The position numbers and the translations under genes are program-made. Positions 1-10,433 of a stretch of 64,000 bases of DNA are shown here, in pieces (the first letter of the stretch is position 1; every line of letters starts with the position of its first letter). The notes below the pieces were generated by a model. It had not been told where the DNA came from, ran no database searches, and saw only the letters and a list, made by a program, of their open reading frames with translations. The stretch is from Leishmania martiniquensis (taxonomy: Eukaryota; Euglenozoa; Kinetoplastea; Trypanosomatida; Trypanosomatidae): contig NC_090139.1 in assembly GCF_017916325.1 (NCBI RefSeq), positions 62,001 through 126,000 of the forward strand. Direction: 5' to 3'.

Positions 1-503
1 CGCAGAAGCCGTCGCGCTGCCAGGAGTGTGCGGCCCCCTATGTGGTCGACAGCTACGACGGCCTCTGCAGGCTCTCCGACGTCTGCGCGGTGCCCAACTG
101 CAAGACGTGCAAGCCCGATACCTCCAGGCTGTGCGCCGAGTGTGACGCCGGCTACACTCTCTCCGCCGACGCAACGAGCTGCAACGACCCGACCACGCAG
201 CCGTGCAATGTGGAGCACTGCAGCACATGCGTGGAGGGCGACAGCACCCGCTGCGCCTACTGCGACAGCGGCTACTACGTTTCCAACGGCAAGTGCGAGG
301 CCGTGCAGGCGTGCTACGTGTCCAACTGTGCGCAGTGCATGCTGAGTGACAGCACCAGGTGCTCCACATGCATAAACGGGTACCTGCTCACATCATCCTA
401 CCGCTGCGTCTCGCAGACCATTGTCAACGACGTGGCCGCGCCATATCCTCTGTGGATGGCCGTCACCGTGCTGCTCACCTCCGTCCTCGCGTACCTAGCG
501 TAG
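1..503 (+). CDS. PSA-like cysteine-rich surface antigen, C-terminal part (5' end outside window)
   Basis: The reading frame is open from base 3 to the stop at 501-503, so the start lies upstream of the window. The visible ~166 residues hold three tandem cysteine-rich units, each with a C-x4-C-x2-C core followed about nine residues later by C-x2-C and then a G-Y motif (for example CAVPNCKTC, CNVEHCSTC, CYVSNCAQC). This is the membrane-proximal module of Leishmania promastigote surface antigen (PSA-2/GP46) proteins; the leucine-rich repeats usual upstream would be outside the window. The extreme C-terminus is hydrophobic (WMAVTVLLTSVLAYLA) with no charged tail, which fits a GPI-anchor signal. 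In this family such proteins coat the promastigote and bind host factors. It is the first of three related genes in a row. Confidence 0.85.
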   Translation, partial: QKPSRCQECAAPYVVDSYDGLCRLSDVCAVPNCKTCKPDTSRLCAECDAGYTLSADATSCNDPTTQPCNVEHCSTCVEGDSTRCAYCDSGYYVSNGKCEAVQACYVSNCAQCMLSDSTRCSTCINGYLLTSSYRCVSQTIVNDVAAPYPLWMAVTVLLTSVLAYLA

Positions 504-1601
504 TGCGCAGCGGCATGTAAGCAGTCCTCACTCCCATCCTCCCACATGTGCACAAGCATAAGCAACGGACAGGCACGGGTGGCGGGGGAGGCAGCGCTGC
601 CCCCGTCCACACACACGCACACACACACCTCTGTCTGCCTGCCGTACTTTTCTTCAGTTGTTTCGACTCTTTTCTTTTTTTCTCCGCTGCCGCGCTCGCG
701 CACTGCGGCCCCCTCCCCACCCCCTCTCGCCCTCCTCGCTATTCCTTCGTTACGTTCAGCACCTTTCTCGGGCAGCAGCACCCTCTCCTCTCCGCGCATC
801 GCCGCCCTTCCAGGCACAGCTGTGTACGTGTCTATGCGTCTGGTGAGGGAGGGTGATTGTGTATGCATGTGTGTGTGTGTGCTCGGCCCCGGCCCCGACG
901 TCTCACCAGCATGTGCACAGCTACGCCAACAACTATAAACTCTCCTGCGCACCTTGCCCACCTCCTCACCCCACCCCGCCCCCGCAGCGGTTGGCGGGGT
1001 CGGTGAGCACGAGGGCAGCGCCACTACGACAACCCCGAGCAGGGGAGGGCAGAGCTCATGCTCGAGCGCGACGGCGTCGCCTTCGAGTCCTCCTTCGGGG
1101 TCACGGCCGCACCCCTCCCGCAACGGAGAAGTTTTGCGTGATGCCCAGACGTGTTACACGATCGCGGCCTTCTGTGGTGAGTGTAGTGGACCAAGAGTGG
1201 GTCGTTTCGTGCTACTGGAGAGAAGGAGTTGTCTCGGCCGACTGTGTGGGCGGTGTACTCTGCCCATCCCCTCTCTGTTCCTCCTTACTTTGATGCGCGA
1301 ACGCTCCCGCCAATCTACTCGGCTTCCTTCTCAAACCCATCGAATGTACGGCGGTGGGCGGCCGCGTGGGCAGAGACGCTTAGGCAATAAATCTGCGCGT
1401 TTCTGCCCTGAATAATACTGCTCGCACGTCATATAAGTTTTGCGTTCGTGTGCACCCGAAAGTCGTCGAGTCGCAGTGCTTCACCGCTGGCGGTGTCGTC
1501 CCTCTCTTCGCTCTCCGAAGTCGCACAGGTCGGCCCTTTCATCGACGCACTTTTGGCCGCTGCTCTACGCCCTCTCCTCCTCTCAGAGAGCGATCGAAAC
1601 G
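504..1601. other. Intergenic spacer between PSA-like genes
   Basis: No credible gene. It contains a CA/CG microsatellite near 608-628, a long pyrimidine-rich tract about 628-800, a TG repeat near 868-886 and a second C-rich stretch about 950-990. These are the usual 3'UTR, trans-splicing and polyadenylation signals of a trypanosomatid spacer. Open frames here have low-complexity translations. Confidence 0.6.
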
Positions 1602-2138
1602 ATGCACAGGAGGCACCTACCGATGGCCGTTGTGCTAGTGGTCGTGGCGTGGTCGGTGGTCGGGGCCTCTGATGCAGGCAGCCTCTCGTACCCGAGTACG
1701 CCGTCGAGCAGGAGGGGCAACAGCAGCCGACTTTTGCAGAGTGTTGGTGGAGCCGAAGAATTGTCGCCCGCTTCAACCACGACGACGTCGACCACGGGGA
1801 GCACGAAGACTTCTGTGTGTGCTGTTCAAAACTGCGTCACCTGCGAGAGCACAAACCCCAGCGTGTGCGTGAAATGCAGCGGGGACTACAAGGTCGACCG
1901 CCTCGGCCAGTGCATGGTCGCTGGCTCCTGCAACGTCAACCACTGCGCCGTGTGCTACCCAGACGACAGCAGGCGGTGTTCGACTTGTGCCTCGAGATAT
2001 ATGAAGACCGCCTCGTTCATGTGCGTTCCAGAGAGGCCCAAGAATGCAGCCTCCCACACCTCCTCCTTTATCGTCTCTGTCGCCACGGCAGCAGTGATCA
2101 CTGTGCTGGCCATGACTGGAAGGCCCGACAAATTCTGA
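1602..2138 (+). CDS. Short PSA-like cysteine-rich surface antigen
   Basis: 178 residues. I chose the ATG at 1602 because it opens directly into a signal peptide (MHRRHLPMAVVLVVVAWSVV, then GASDA). A Ser/Thr-rich spacer follows (residues ~35-70, with a short TTTTST run), then two PSA-type cysteine modules (CAVQNCVTC and CNVNHCAVC, each with a downstream C-x2-C). There are no leucine-rich repeats, so this is a reduced member of the family between two relatives. The C-terminus has a hydrophobic segment (about residues 151-172) but ends in the charged tail GRPDKF. A GPI signal normally ends hydrophobic, so anchoring may differ from its neighbours. Surface location is inferred from the family. Confidence 0.8.
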   Translation: MHRRHLPMAVVLVVVAWSVVGASDAGSLSYPSTPSSRRGNSSRLLQSVGGAEELSPASTTTTSTTGSTKTSVCAVQNCVTCESTNPSVCVKCSGDYKVDRLGQCMVAGSCNVNHCAVCYPDDSRRCSTCASRYMKTASFMCVPERPKNAASHTSSFIVSVATAAVITVLAMTGRPDKF

Positions 2139-4926
2139 TCGCCCCGCAGCACACGAGAGACGGACCTGCCCAAGGGCTCATATGTGGTGGCATCCGCTCC
2201 CACGCGCCCCCGCGCCCTCCTCCTCTGACTGCCCCTGTCCATTTCGCCTCACCTCGCAGAATAACGTTTTCCTTCGGGCCGTGTGTTTCTCAGCAGAGGA
2301 GGAGAGAGAGGAGAAGCAGTGGGAGCAGGGTAGCGGGGGAGAGAGCGTCCTTGTATGTATTCCTTCCAGCGGACGCGGCAGTCGCCTGGCGGTTGCAGGA
2401 GAAGAGCCTATCTGATAGCGCGGGAAAGGTGAGGGTGCAGAGCCGGCGACACCCTCCGGCGCTCACGTGCATGCACGCTTGTGTGTGTGTGTGTGTGCGT
2501 CGGCTGCGTAGTACTTCGCCTTCCCGTAGAGGAGGGCTTTCATCGATTTTTCGTCCTCGCGAGTCGCTCGGCGGAGACAGCGCGCCATCCCTCCCTTTGC
2601 CCCCCTCGTCGAGGCGCCAGCAGAGACTGCCCCATTCCATTTGTGCGAGTGGTGTGCTGTCGGGTACAACTGTCGGCGTGGTTGGAAGGGGGAGGAGAGA
2701 GTCCCATTCATCATCCAAGCGAACGTGTGCGATCCTCACACGCGCGCATCTGCACCGCGTTGGTGTCCGCGTCTTTCGCTTCTCTCCTTTACCAATGACC
2801 TCTCTTTCGCTCTTCTCCCCCTCCGGCGGTGGCCGAGATGGGCGGGAAGGGGGGAGGGGGAAGAGGGCCCGCGGTAAAGTGTGTGCCTTTCATGTGTATA
2901 GAATTATTGCGCACATAGCCCACGCATACATTGCTCATACCGCCATCACGTAGCGGAGGCGAATGCGCGTGTGTGTGTGTGGGGGGAATGGGAGAACTGC
3001 TTCCGTGCATCTCCTCGCGGCTGTGGGTCGGATCCTCCTCTCTCCCCCTCTGTGTGTGTGTGTATTCATCAAAAGTGACCTTTGCTTATCTTTGCGTTAA
3101 CTGTAAGTGCCGCCCTCTCCCCCCTCTCCGCCCCTCCGTCCACCGTCTCATCTTCCTCTCACCTTCCTCTTTTTCGTGTCTTCTTTGCTGTCACGCCATC
3201 CTCCTCCTCCTCCACCGCGTGCGCTGTGCGCACACCTTCCACCCAGTGCACCTGTGCGTCTTGTCAAGTGTGCGCACGGTGTTGTCTTGTACTTCTCTCT
3301 CGTCTTTATTTTCCCCCTTTCCTTCGCCCTCCGGTGCATCTGTCGTGTAAGTTCGCGTATGCATTTCGGCATGTGTGTCTCTCCCTGTGGGTGTGCGTGC
3401 GAGCGCCGGCACAGAGAGTAGAGCGAAAAAAAGAACGCTCTTCTGCGCCAGCCGAGGAGAGAGGGGGGCAGAGGTGAGAATAGCGGCGGAGCACCGGCAT
3501 CTGCGAACGGCCTCTTGAAAGCGGTTGACACACATACACACACACACGCACGCGCGCGCGCGCGTACAGTCAGTGAAGAGTGCCTTCTGATTGGCACACG
3601 AGGGATCGAATGTGAACATCATTTCCTTCGGTTTTTTTTGCTGGCGCATTATAAGAGACATCTGTCACGCGAGCACACGCGCCGACACACACCTACACAT
3701 ACACATGTGACCACCCAAAGTGAATGGTGTGTTGTCGCTCCAGTAAGCGGGATAGAGAAGAGGTGAAGTTCGGGCTGAGTGCACTCACATGATGCACCTT
3801 TGCCCTCGTATCTAGTGAGGCTCCGACGCTCGCGCTTGTGTGTATACGCTAAGTGTGCTCTCCCGCCGGCTTCATGCATCAGCCCTCCCTCCTCCTCCAA
3901 CCACCACCACCATTGCGGCCTCACCGCCACCGGACGCTCTTCGGTAGCAGCATCAACACGAGAGGCTGTGATGATTGAGTAATCGGACACCTTTACCCCT
4001 CCACTCCCTCAATCTCTCTCTCGGTAGGAGGGGGGTGTTCTCCCATGAACACACACACACAGCAGAAGAAGAGAGAGAGATGATGCGCATCAACGTGTCG
4101 CCCTCTCTCTTCCCCTCCCCCTCCCCACCCCACCCCGCGAGCCTACGCGTCACTGTGTCCGTGTGAGAGCGGCAGAGGTGAGAAAAAGGAAGCGCGCCCA
4201 TGGTAGCCGAGGGTCTTGGAAGGTGCGAGGAAGGGGGCGGTGTGGTGCCCTCAAGGTGCTCGATCATTGGGCGCGGAGGTGAGGTGTGCAGGGGGATAAT
4301 GTCAGGAGTCAGACCAGCCGTCGTGAATGCCCACACGCGGGTTTCCGAGCCGACGCAGCTCGCCGCTGTCCCACGCATATCAGATGCGCCTCTCTATCGT
4401 CACCCTATGTTACTCCTCCCGCCATGGCCGACGCCCTCAGGCCGTCCGCTGCGTGCATGTGTAGGCACATGTGCCGTCGCCTGTGAATGTGGCGCCCTCC
4501 TCCTCCCTCGCCTCTTCGCTCCTATCCCAAACGAGAGAACGTCGCAGTGCGAGCGGCGTCATGCGCTGTGGCGCAGACGTGAGGTATCAGCACTGGTGAA
4601 AGGGGAAACAGGTGGAAATGATTTGTCTGTATCTCTCTGTGCCGCCCCCCCACCAGCAGCACCACCACCCCCAACCCTCTCTCGCCTTCCGTACGCTCAA
4701 CGGCCGAGTTCCTGCTCGCGGGCATGTGTCGATGCATGGGCACACAAGCGCGTCATCGACCCTTCCGATTCCTTCGCCCCATCACCTCCCTCCCCCAGGC
4801 CCTATCATTAGCCCTCTTCCCGCAAGATTCATTCACGCCTGCAGCGCCGGCACACAAGCACCTCGCTCCTCTTTCCTCCAGCATTACCGCTCTCGTCTGC
4901 CCCCCTCCCTCTCCTCTGCAAGAACG
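2139..4926. other. Intergenic spacer, 2.8 kb, microsatellite-rich
   Basis: No gene recognised on either strand. GT repeats lie near 2481-2498, 2970-2984 and 3050-3062, a CA to CG repeat at about 3533-3565, CAC triplets near 3900-3912, and many CT-rich tracts. Open frames are made of simple-repeat translations (long THTHTH, RARARA or CVCVCV runs). The 3' end (about 4860-4920) is strongly pyrimidine-rich and probably serves trans-splicing of the next gene. Confidence 0.55.
4880..4881 (+). promoter_or_regulatory. Candidate spliced-leader acceptor AG for the third PSA-like gene
   Basis: An AG follows a pyrimidine tract (ctcctctttcctccag) 46 nt before the ATG at 4927. A second AG at 4921-4922 follows another strong CT tract but leaves only four bases of 5'UTR. 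Polypyrimidine plus AG is the known trypanosomatid trans-splice signal; choosing this AG is inference. Confidence 0.35.
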
Positions 4927-5691
4927 ATGCCTGCCTTCGTCCAACGCAGCAGCCTCCACAGGCGGAGCGCCGCGGCTCTCCTGCTGGTGCTCGCCGTCAC
5001 CGTAGCAGCCGCCGTGACGGTGTCTGCGCAGATGATTGACGACTTCCCTCCTGCGCCCTGTGATAGCACAGTGGAACACTGCCTGGAGTGCCGGAAAGCG
5101 GGGCTGCTGACGGTGTGCTCCGATTGCGAGGAAGGATACTCAACCGTTGTCACACCCACAAGCCCGAATGAGTTCGGCAAGTGCCAGCCCTACGATCCAA
5201 GCACGTGCACCCTTTCCAACTGCGTGCGCTGCGCCGCTGACGACAAGACCAAATGCGTGCAGTGCCCTATCGGCTACCCAAGCATGAACACATACCTGTG
5301 CGAAGAAACTACTACGGCAGCACCGGCCACCACCACTACATCCACGGCGGCGCCAGCCACCACGACAACAACTGCGGCCCCCATCAACTGCCAGGTCCCA
5401 TCGTGTGTCACCTGTGTCGCCGGCAGCATGTACACCTGCTCCGTGTGCGAAGTTGGCATGGTGCTGATGGTGTCTGGCCAGTGCATGGCCCCCGGCTCCT
5501 GCAGTGTGGCCAACTGCGCGCAGTGCTACCCGACTGACAACAACCGCTGCTCCTCGTGCAACTTCGGCTACTCCCTCACCGCCTCCTACGCCTGCATCGC
5601 ACGCCGAGTAAACAGTGCGACGGCAGCACCTACGTCAGTGATGGCGCTGGCCATAGTAGCGGTGACAATGGCGGCTGCGTACACCGCGTAG
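4927..5691 (+). CDS. PSA-like cysteine-rich surface antigen with Thr-rich linker
   Basis: 254 residues. The ATG at 4927 gives a basic N-region and a strong hydrophobic signal peptide (residues ~16-36, ending VSAQ). Two cysteine modules follow (about 42-120), then a Thr/Ala/Pro linker with repeated TTTT and AAPA units (about 125-155), then two more modules (CQVPSCVTC and CSVANCAQC). The linker is the sort of Ser/Thr-rich stretch that carries phosphoglycans in PSA-2. The C-terminus is a clean hydrophobic GPI-type tail (SVMALAIVAVTMAAAYTA). No leucine-rich repeats are present. Expected to be a GPI-anchored surface or secreted glycoprotein; the molecular partner is unknown. Confidence 0.85.
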   Translation: MPAFVQRSSLHRRSAAALLLVLAVTVAAAVTVSAQMIDDFPPAPCDSTVEHCLECRKAGLLTVCSDCEEGYSTVVTPTSPNEFGKCQPYDPSTCTLSNCVRCAADDKTKCVQCPIGYPSMNTYLCEETTTAAPATTTTSTAAPATTTTTAAPINCQVPSCVTCVAGSMYTCSVCEVGMVLMVSGQCMAPGSCSVANCAQCYPTDNNRCSSCNFGYSLTASYACIARRVNSATAAPTSVMALAIVAVTMAAAYTA

Positions 5692-6799
5692 GTGTGAGGC
5701 ATAGGTGTGATGAGCCTCAATGGCTGATGAAGGCACAACAGGAAGGAGCACTCGCCCCCGCATCTGCGGCGGTGTCTCCCTTTCCACTCCCTTGTGCCTA
5801 GCAAGGGTCTCAGCTCGTTTCCTCTCTCTCTGCACGCTACCCTTCTCCTCTTCCCTTCGTACATGTCCGTTGTTCACGACGCCCCCTCCCACTCCCCATC
5901 CCCTCTGCACCGTCACTCATCCATCTCTGTTTCCTTCCCTGTCTCTTATGTGCTCAGCATCCCCTCCCCCTTTTTTTGCCGTGATGGATGCGTTCTCGTC
6001 CTCCCTTCCCTTATTACCTTCTCTGAACCCACCCCACACCCACTTTCCTCCCTCCCCATTTACCCATCGCCAGCCAGCCGCGCACAAGACGTGCGTATCC
6101 ACACACACACACACTGGCGCACAGATAGAGACGGCCTGTGCGCGTGTGTGTGTGTGTGTAGCCTCTCCCATTTCTCAAATGCATTTAAGCGAAAAAAGGG
6201 GAGGAAAGAGACGCGCCGTGAAGGGAGGCGGGCGGTGGGCCGCTCGCGTACCGCGGCGCATCTCACCCCCCTCTCCATCTTCATCGTCTGCTCCCCCTAC
6301 CCCCTCTCCCTCTCTCCGACACCTCCGCCGATGAACAACGCGAAATGTGCACAGTTAATTGCTTCGCTGGTCACCTCCTCACCCTGCGCTTGGTTTGCCT
6401 TTCCATTGCCTTCACCCCCATTCGCCCCATTTTGTGTGTGTGTGTGTGTTTCTGTAGGTGTCGATATGTGCTCCCGCGCACAAACGTCCCAGGCGCTCCT
6501 TAGCCAGGGCAGGTGGGACGGAAGCACGCCCATCCACGTGAGAGAGGAAGAAAGAGAGAGACATCGATGGAGGCGCTGGCTGGTTATCCTGTGCCGCGTC
6601 ATGAGCCCTGTCCTTTCCTCCTCTGCCCCACTCCCTTCGCGAGCGTCATTTTCTGCTGCTGTCATATGGGCCCCAGTCGCACCCACCGCTGGCAATCGGC
6701 GGCAGCGGGCAAAAAAAAAACGCTCAGTGTATTCTTTTTCTCCCTATTGTGTCCGCTCTCTGTCACTGCGCATGCGTCCGCCTTAAACGTCACCCATCC

Positions 6800-7290
6800 A
6801 CCATAAGCCACTCGCAGCGCGGGGCATTCCCCTCAGGGGTGTGGTCCCGACCTCCCACGCCACTGGGCAGTGTGAGGACCGGGTGGAATACGCTCAAGTG
6901 ATACTGCCGCAGGTCATGCGGGCTTCCTTATGGAAAATGGGCTGGGCCCGGTGGCCACTAGAGGTGGTGCAACAGCGGCGGTAATAGGGGAGCTGCTGAG
7001 CTTCCCCACGCAGAGTGGGAAGGGAGGGGGGGCAGTGAGCCCCTGATGCGGTACCACCTGCTGACGCCCAATCCTCCGGAACGAGGCGAAGAGATGTGAC
7101 GATAGCCGAGGTCGGATGGTGGTGGCCCCTAAGCGCCTTCTCCATCGATGGGGCCATCGGCGCCCCGTTGCCAACCTTCAACGCGCTCCCTCGACATAAA
7201 TATATATTCGCATCTCTTTTATCCCCCTCTTGGCGGCCGCAAGGCTTTTTTTTTGCTAACCACGCGAAGCTCTTGTAGGCCTCACCCACA
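6800..7290. mobile_element. Possible SIDER-like (degenerate retroposon) sequence
   Basis: A stretch without simple repeats. It begins near a cattcccctcaggggtgtgg motif containing a short palindrome (ccccTcAgggg), followed by tcccgacctcccacgcc and gggcagtgtgaggaccgggt, and ends near an AT-rich tataaatatatatt-like patch. Leishmania spacers and 3'UTRs carry hundreds of ~0.5 kb SIDER elements of the ingi/L1Tc clade. The size, location and C/G-rich 5' motif fit, but I am matching from memory and cannot confirm family or borders. Confidence 0.3.
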
Positions 7291-7581
7291 CCTTGCCGGC
7301 CGACGTGCCCTGGCCACGCGCGTGCTCCACATATACGGCACCATGGCCACAGCTCTCGCTCCCCGTGAAGGGCAGGCGTAGCAGCACACAGCCGATGAGC
7401 GGTGGCTGCAGCGTCGCTGCCTCACTACGTATCTCCAGACGCCACAGGCAGCACCCCGCCTTGAGGCCGCCACCTCGCACCACGACGCTTTCGGCCTGCG
7501 TAGGCGGGTGCACCGGCAGGCGATCAGGCTCGAGGCTCGAGGTGCGAGCCGAATGGACAGCAAGAGCTGCTACGCGCTGGG

Positions 7582-8142
7582 ATGGCTGATGTGCAGCCAC
7601 ACGCGCACAGCGGCCCGGCGCCACGTGAGCCTCCGAAAGGCTTCGGCTGGCAGGCGGTGGCGCGCCTGGTGCTGTCTACGACTGCGCAACGAGCAAGAGC
7701 GATGACGCGGATCGTGCGCCTTGCGGCGACAGCGGCGCCACTGCTCCACAGTGCGCGGCTGGGGCACGAGCAAGCGACGCTGCCCCGCACGCCGCTCTCC
7801 CATGCGGGTACTTGGGACGGTCCACACCTGAGAGGCCTGAGTCATCCGCTACAGCGGATACCGGCGGGCCACAAGCCCTTGTCGCGGCCGAGAGACACGA
7901 TCACCCAGGATGGGGCACGCTTCAGGGCACGGCGGCTGCCGAAGAGTACCAGCCGGCGTCCCGGTACGGCCGAGCGGCGTTCGTGCTCGGGGAACTCAGG
8001 CTCGACTCGAAGCGCTGCGAATCGGCTGTGCGAAAACCCACACGCTCAGCGTCGGCCCTCCTCCCCCTCCCCCGAGAAAAGAAGTTGCACCGCCGGCTCA
8101 GCGGTTTGCCGCGCACCCTCCGCTCCCTCGCAGAGAACATGA
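7582..8142 (+). pseudogene. Open frame in the degenerate-element region, function unknown
   Basis: A 186-codon open frame with mixed amino-acid composition, unlike the repeat-derived frames elsewhere in this spacer. Overlapping long frames (7910-8509 and antisense 7256-7624) show that no single frame is clearly selected. The initiator is not convincing and no domain was recognised. It lies just upstream of the recombinase-like fragment and could be another decayed part of the same element. It could equally be non-coding GC-rich DNA. Confidence 0.2.
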
Positions 8143-8180
8143 CGCCGCACACTTTTCGCTTGAGTCGGTGCTAAGCGCGA

Positions 8181-8522
8181 GTGGAGGCCCGCGGCCCCCG
8201 CTCAACCGCTCGCGCCCCCTCTCCCTTCAGGCCGGGTCGACCAGAGCACCCAGTCATGCTGGCGGAGCGGACGGACGCGACGGCTCATCGGATGTGGGAG
8301 CCGTCGACGCTGGGGCAGCGCGACTCCGTCATGCGCCGCTTCCACGAGTCGGCGGAGACGTGGAACCTTCCGCTGGCCGAGGCGTCACCCGCGCTGCGCG
8401 TCACGGGCCTCGACCCGGAGCCGCCGAGGGCGCTGCAGAGTGTACGGCGGCGATGCGCCGCTTCAGGCACAGGCGGGGTGATATGGCGATGGGGGGCTGG
8501 ACTGGTTAAGAAACGTGTTTAA
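8181..8522 (+). mobile_element. Fragment resembling the N-terminal core-binding region of a tyrosine recombinase (TATE/DIRS-type)
   Basis: The translation has MWEPSTLGQRDSVMRRF, then LPLAEASPAL and TGLDP. The pattern (R-x-W-x-P-S-T-x-x-Q-R, R-F, L-P, then T-G-L-x-P) is typical of the SAM-like N-terminal domain of tyrosine recombinases in TATE and DIRS-like elements of trypanosomatids. The frame is cut off at 8522 and no catalytic R...HxxR...Y part was found downstream, so this is a remnant at best. The assignment rests on pattern memory and is uncertain. Confidence 0.35.
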
Positions 8523-10365
8523 GGCGGCGCCTCCGACAACGGCCGCGTGCGCGGCAACTGCCGATGCAGCAGCCGAAAGCGAATTTCCAAGCGACCCGTA
8601 GTGCTCCCCCGGGCAGTCATGTGAGTCTGTGTCCGACTGCTCTCCTCGGGTGGCCGGGCGGAGACTGCCCAACACTTTTTTCCTCCTCTGACAGACACAC
8701 ACGCAGAGACAGACACTGACAGGCTCACCCTTTCCTGCTTGGAATCTGTTCGCATCTGTGTGTGTGTGTGTGGCCGCCCTCTCTCTTTCCCCTCCCTTTC
8801 CCTTCCTTTCCTTCCCCCGATCTCTCCGCTGAAATCGGGGGAAGGATATGCAACAGGAGTGTGCCTTATGTGAATAGGTGTCAGCGCAGCGCATTCCTGC
8901 TCACCCTCGTTCGCTCCTCCCATTTATTCAGAGGTGCCCAAACAAAGTGTGACGGCGCTAAATAAACAGGTGTGTGGGGGGAGAAGAGAGTGGAGGCGCG
9001 TGCTCCCCCTCCTGTGCGAAGACAACGCATTAGCACTAAGGGCTTGTACCCAGGGCCACTAGCATGTGCCGATACTCTCTCCACCACCACCCGGAGAGTC
9101 GAATCCGGCACGGGGCCTTCCCGCTGTTAGAGTGTGTGGCTCATTGTGCTGATATGCTCCTTTGGGACGCAGAATTCATCGACTTGTTCTCTTGTCTGCA
9201 TTGCGTAACCATTCACCGCATGCCCCCACCGCCACTGCGTGCGGACGCACTCGAGGTGGCGCAGACACGTGTCCGGCGCCCTTTTTTTTTCGATCACTGC
9301 AGCTGTCTGCGTGTGCGCTTTCCAACAAAGATATAGTTGGGTGTGCGGTCGTGGCCAGCGGTCTGCTGGACGGACGAAGGAGATCCGCAGAGCGCAGCGG
9401 AGACGCCGTGCCATCCGCTTCTCTGCACGTGAGGGCGTGCTGTGAAGCGCATGCGACCGGTAGGAGCGCCAGCAACATGTGTTGACTTCATATCCTCACG
9501 CTGTCGCTCCCTAGTCGCACGTCACCCCCTCCTGTTTTTCTTGTTTCCCTCTGAGTGTGCATGTGTAAGCAGTGGCGCCAGTGCCCGCTCCCCCGCCTTG
9601 GCCTCTGTACTCTCGCTGCCACGCTCTTGACCAGCGTTAGCGCACTGATACGCCGTGCCGTGCAGAGGAAATGGGGGAAGAGTAATGGCGGCGGTGCGAA
9701 GCGAGTGTCGGTGTTGGCGGCATGGCAGCGCAGCAACAGGAAGGTGGAAAAGTGACCGGAGGATGCGCCCACGACCAGGCGGAGAAGGCAGCAGCCTACC
9801 CTGCTCGCCTGTGTTCCACGGCCACGGTCGGGCGTCCCTCACCCCACCCTCTGTCGTGTTCACTCGCCCTCCCCTCCTCTCTTCAGTGCTCTCCACTCCA
9901 CTTCCTCCATCCCTTTTCTCCTTCGCCCACTCGCACACGAGCGTATCACTGTGCAACGCGCGTGTCGCATGACCCCACGAAATGCGCCGAAAACGAAAGA
10001 GAGCGCACGAAGAAGAGGCGAGACACGCATAAACACACACGCGCGAATACGCCCCCTCTTCCTCTCCTTCCCCTGACCCTCTCTTCCCCCCTCCGCGTCC
10101 GCCGCCGCCCTTCCAACTCACTCGAATACACGTCAGGCGCACCACCATAGGCTGCAGGGAGGTGGAGTACACATGTGAGCGTGTCGGTGGGCAAAGTTGT
10201 GAAAGACGAAAAACTTCGGAGGGTGCGGGCCTCGCGAGATCAAAGGTACGCAGCGCGTTCAGCTGACTCGCTGCGGTCTCGTCCACGTATTTCTCATTCG
10301 GTACGTGACGCACATTTCATTCGCCGTCATCGTTCGTCATCCTTCCGCCCCACCACCACCACCAA

Positions 10366-10383
10366 ATATATATATATATATAT
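10366..10383. repeat. (AT)n microsatellite
   Basis: An uninterrupted AT dinucleotide run about 50 bp upstream of the next start codon, directly before the pyrimidine tract and AG used for trans-splicing. A similar (AT)n tract lies at 27086-27102 before the AMP-deaminase-like gene. Confidence 0.9.
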
Positions 10384-10406
10384 TTTGTTCCACCTCCCTG
10401 GCCCTC

Positions 10407-10408
10407 AG
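10407..10408 (+). promoter_or_regulatory. Candidate spliced-leader acceptor AG for the 10434 gene
   Basis: The AG ends a pyrimidine-rich run (ttgttccacctccctggccctcag) and leaves a 25-base 5'UTR before the ATG at 10434. Another AG at 10431-10432 is too close to the start to be likely. Inference from the known trans-splice signal. Confidence 0.4.
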
Positions 10409-10433
10409 CATCACCACGGCCCGTCGCTTCAGG

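Larger units (their letters stand above)
5692..10433. other. Long 4.7 kb spacer with mobile-element remnants
   Basis: About twice the size of the other large spacers. The outer parts (5692-6780 and 8690-10433) are ordinary spacer: CA repeats near 6103-6114, TG repeats near 6141-6158 and 6433-6449, an A10 run at 6711-6720, and CT-rich tracts. The middle (about 6790-8560) lacks microsatellites and has longer, more protein-like frames; it is described separately as SIDER-like and recombinase-like remnants. An (AT)n tract sits at 10366-10383 just before the next gene. Confidence 0.55.

Noticed and set aside
9091..9108. tRNA T-arm-like hairpin (ccgga-gagtcgaa-tccgg)
   Set aside because: The loop is 8 nt, not 7, and no matching acceptor, D or anticodon arms could be built around it.
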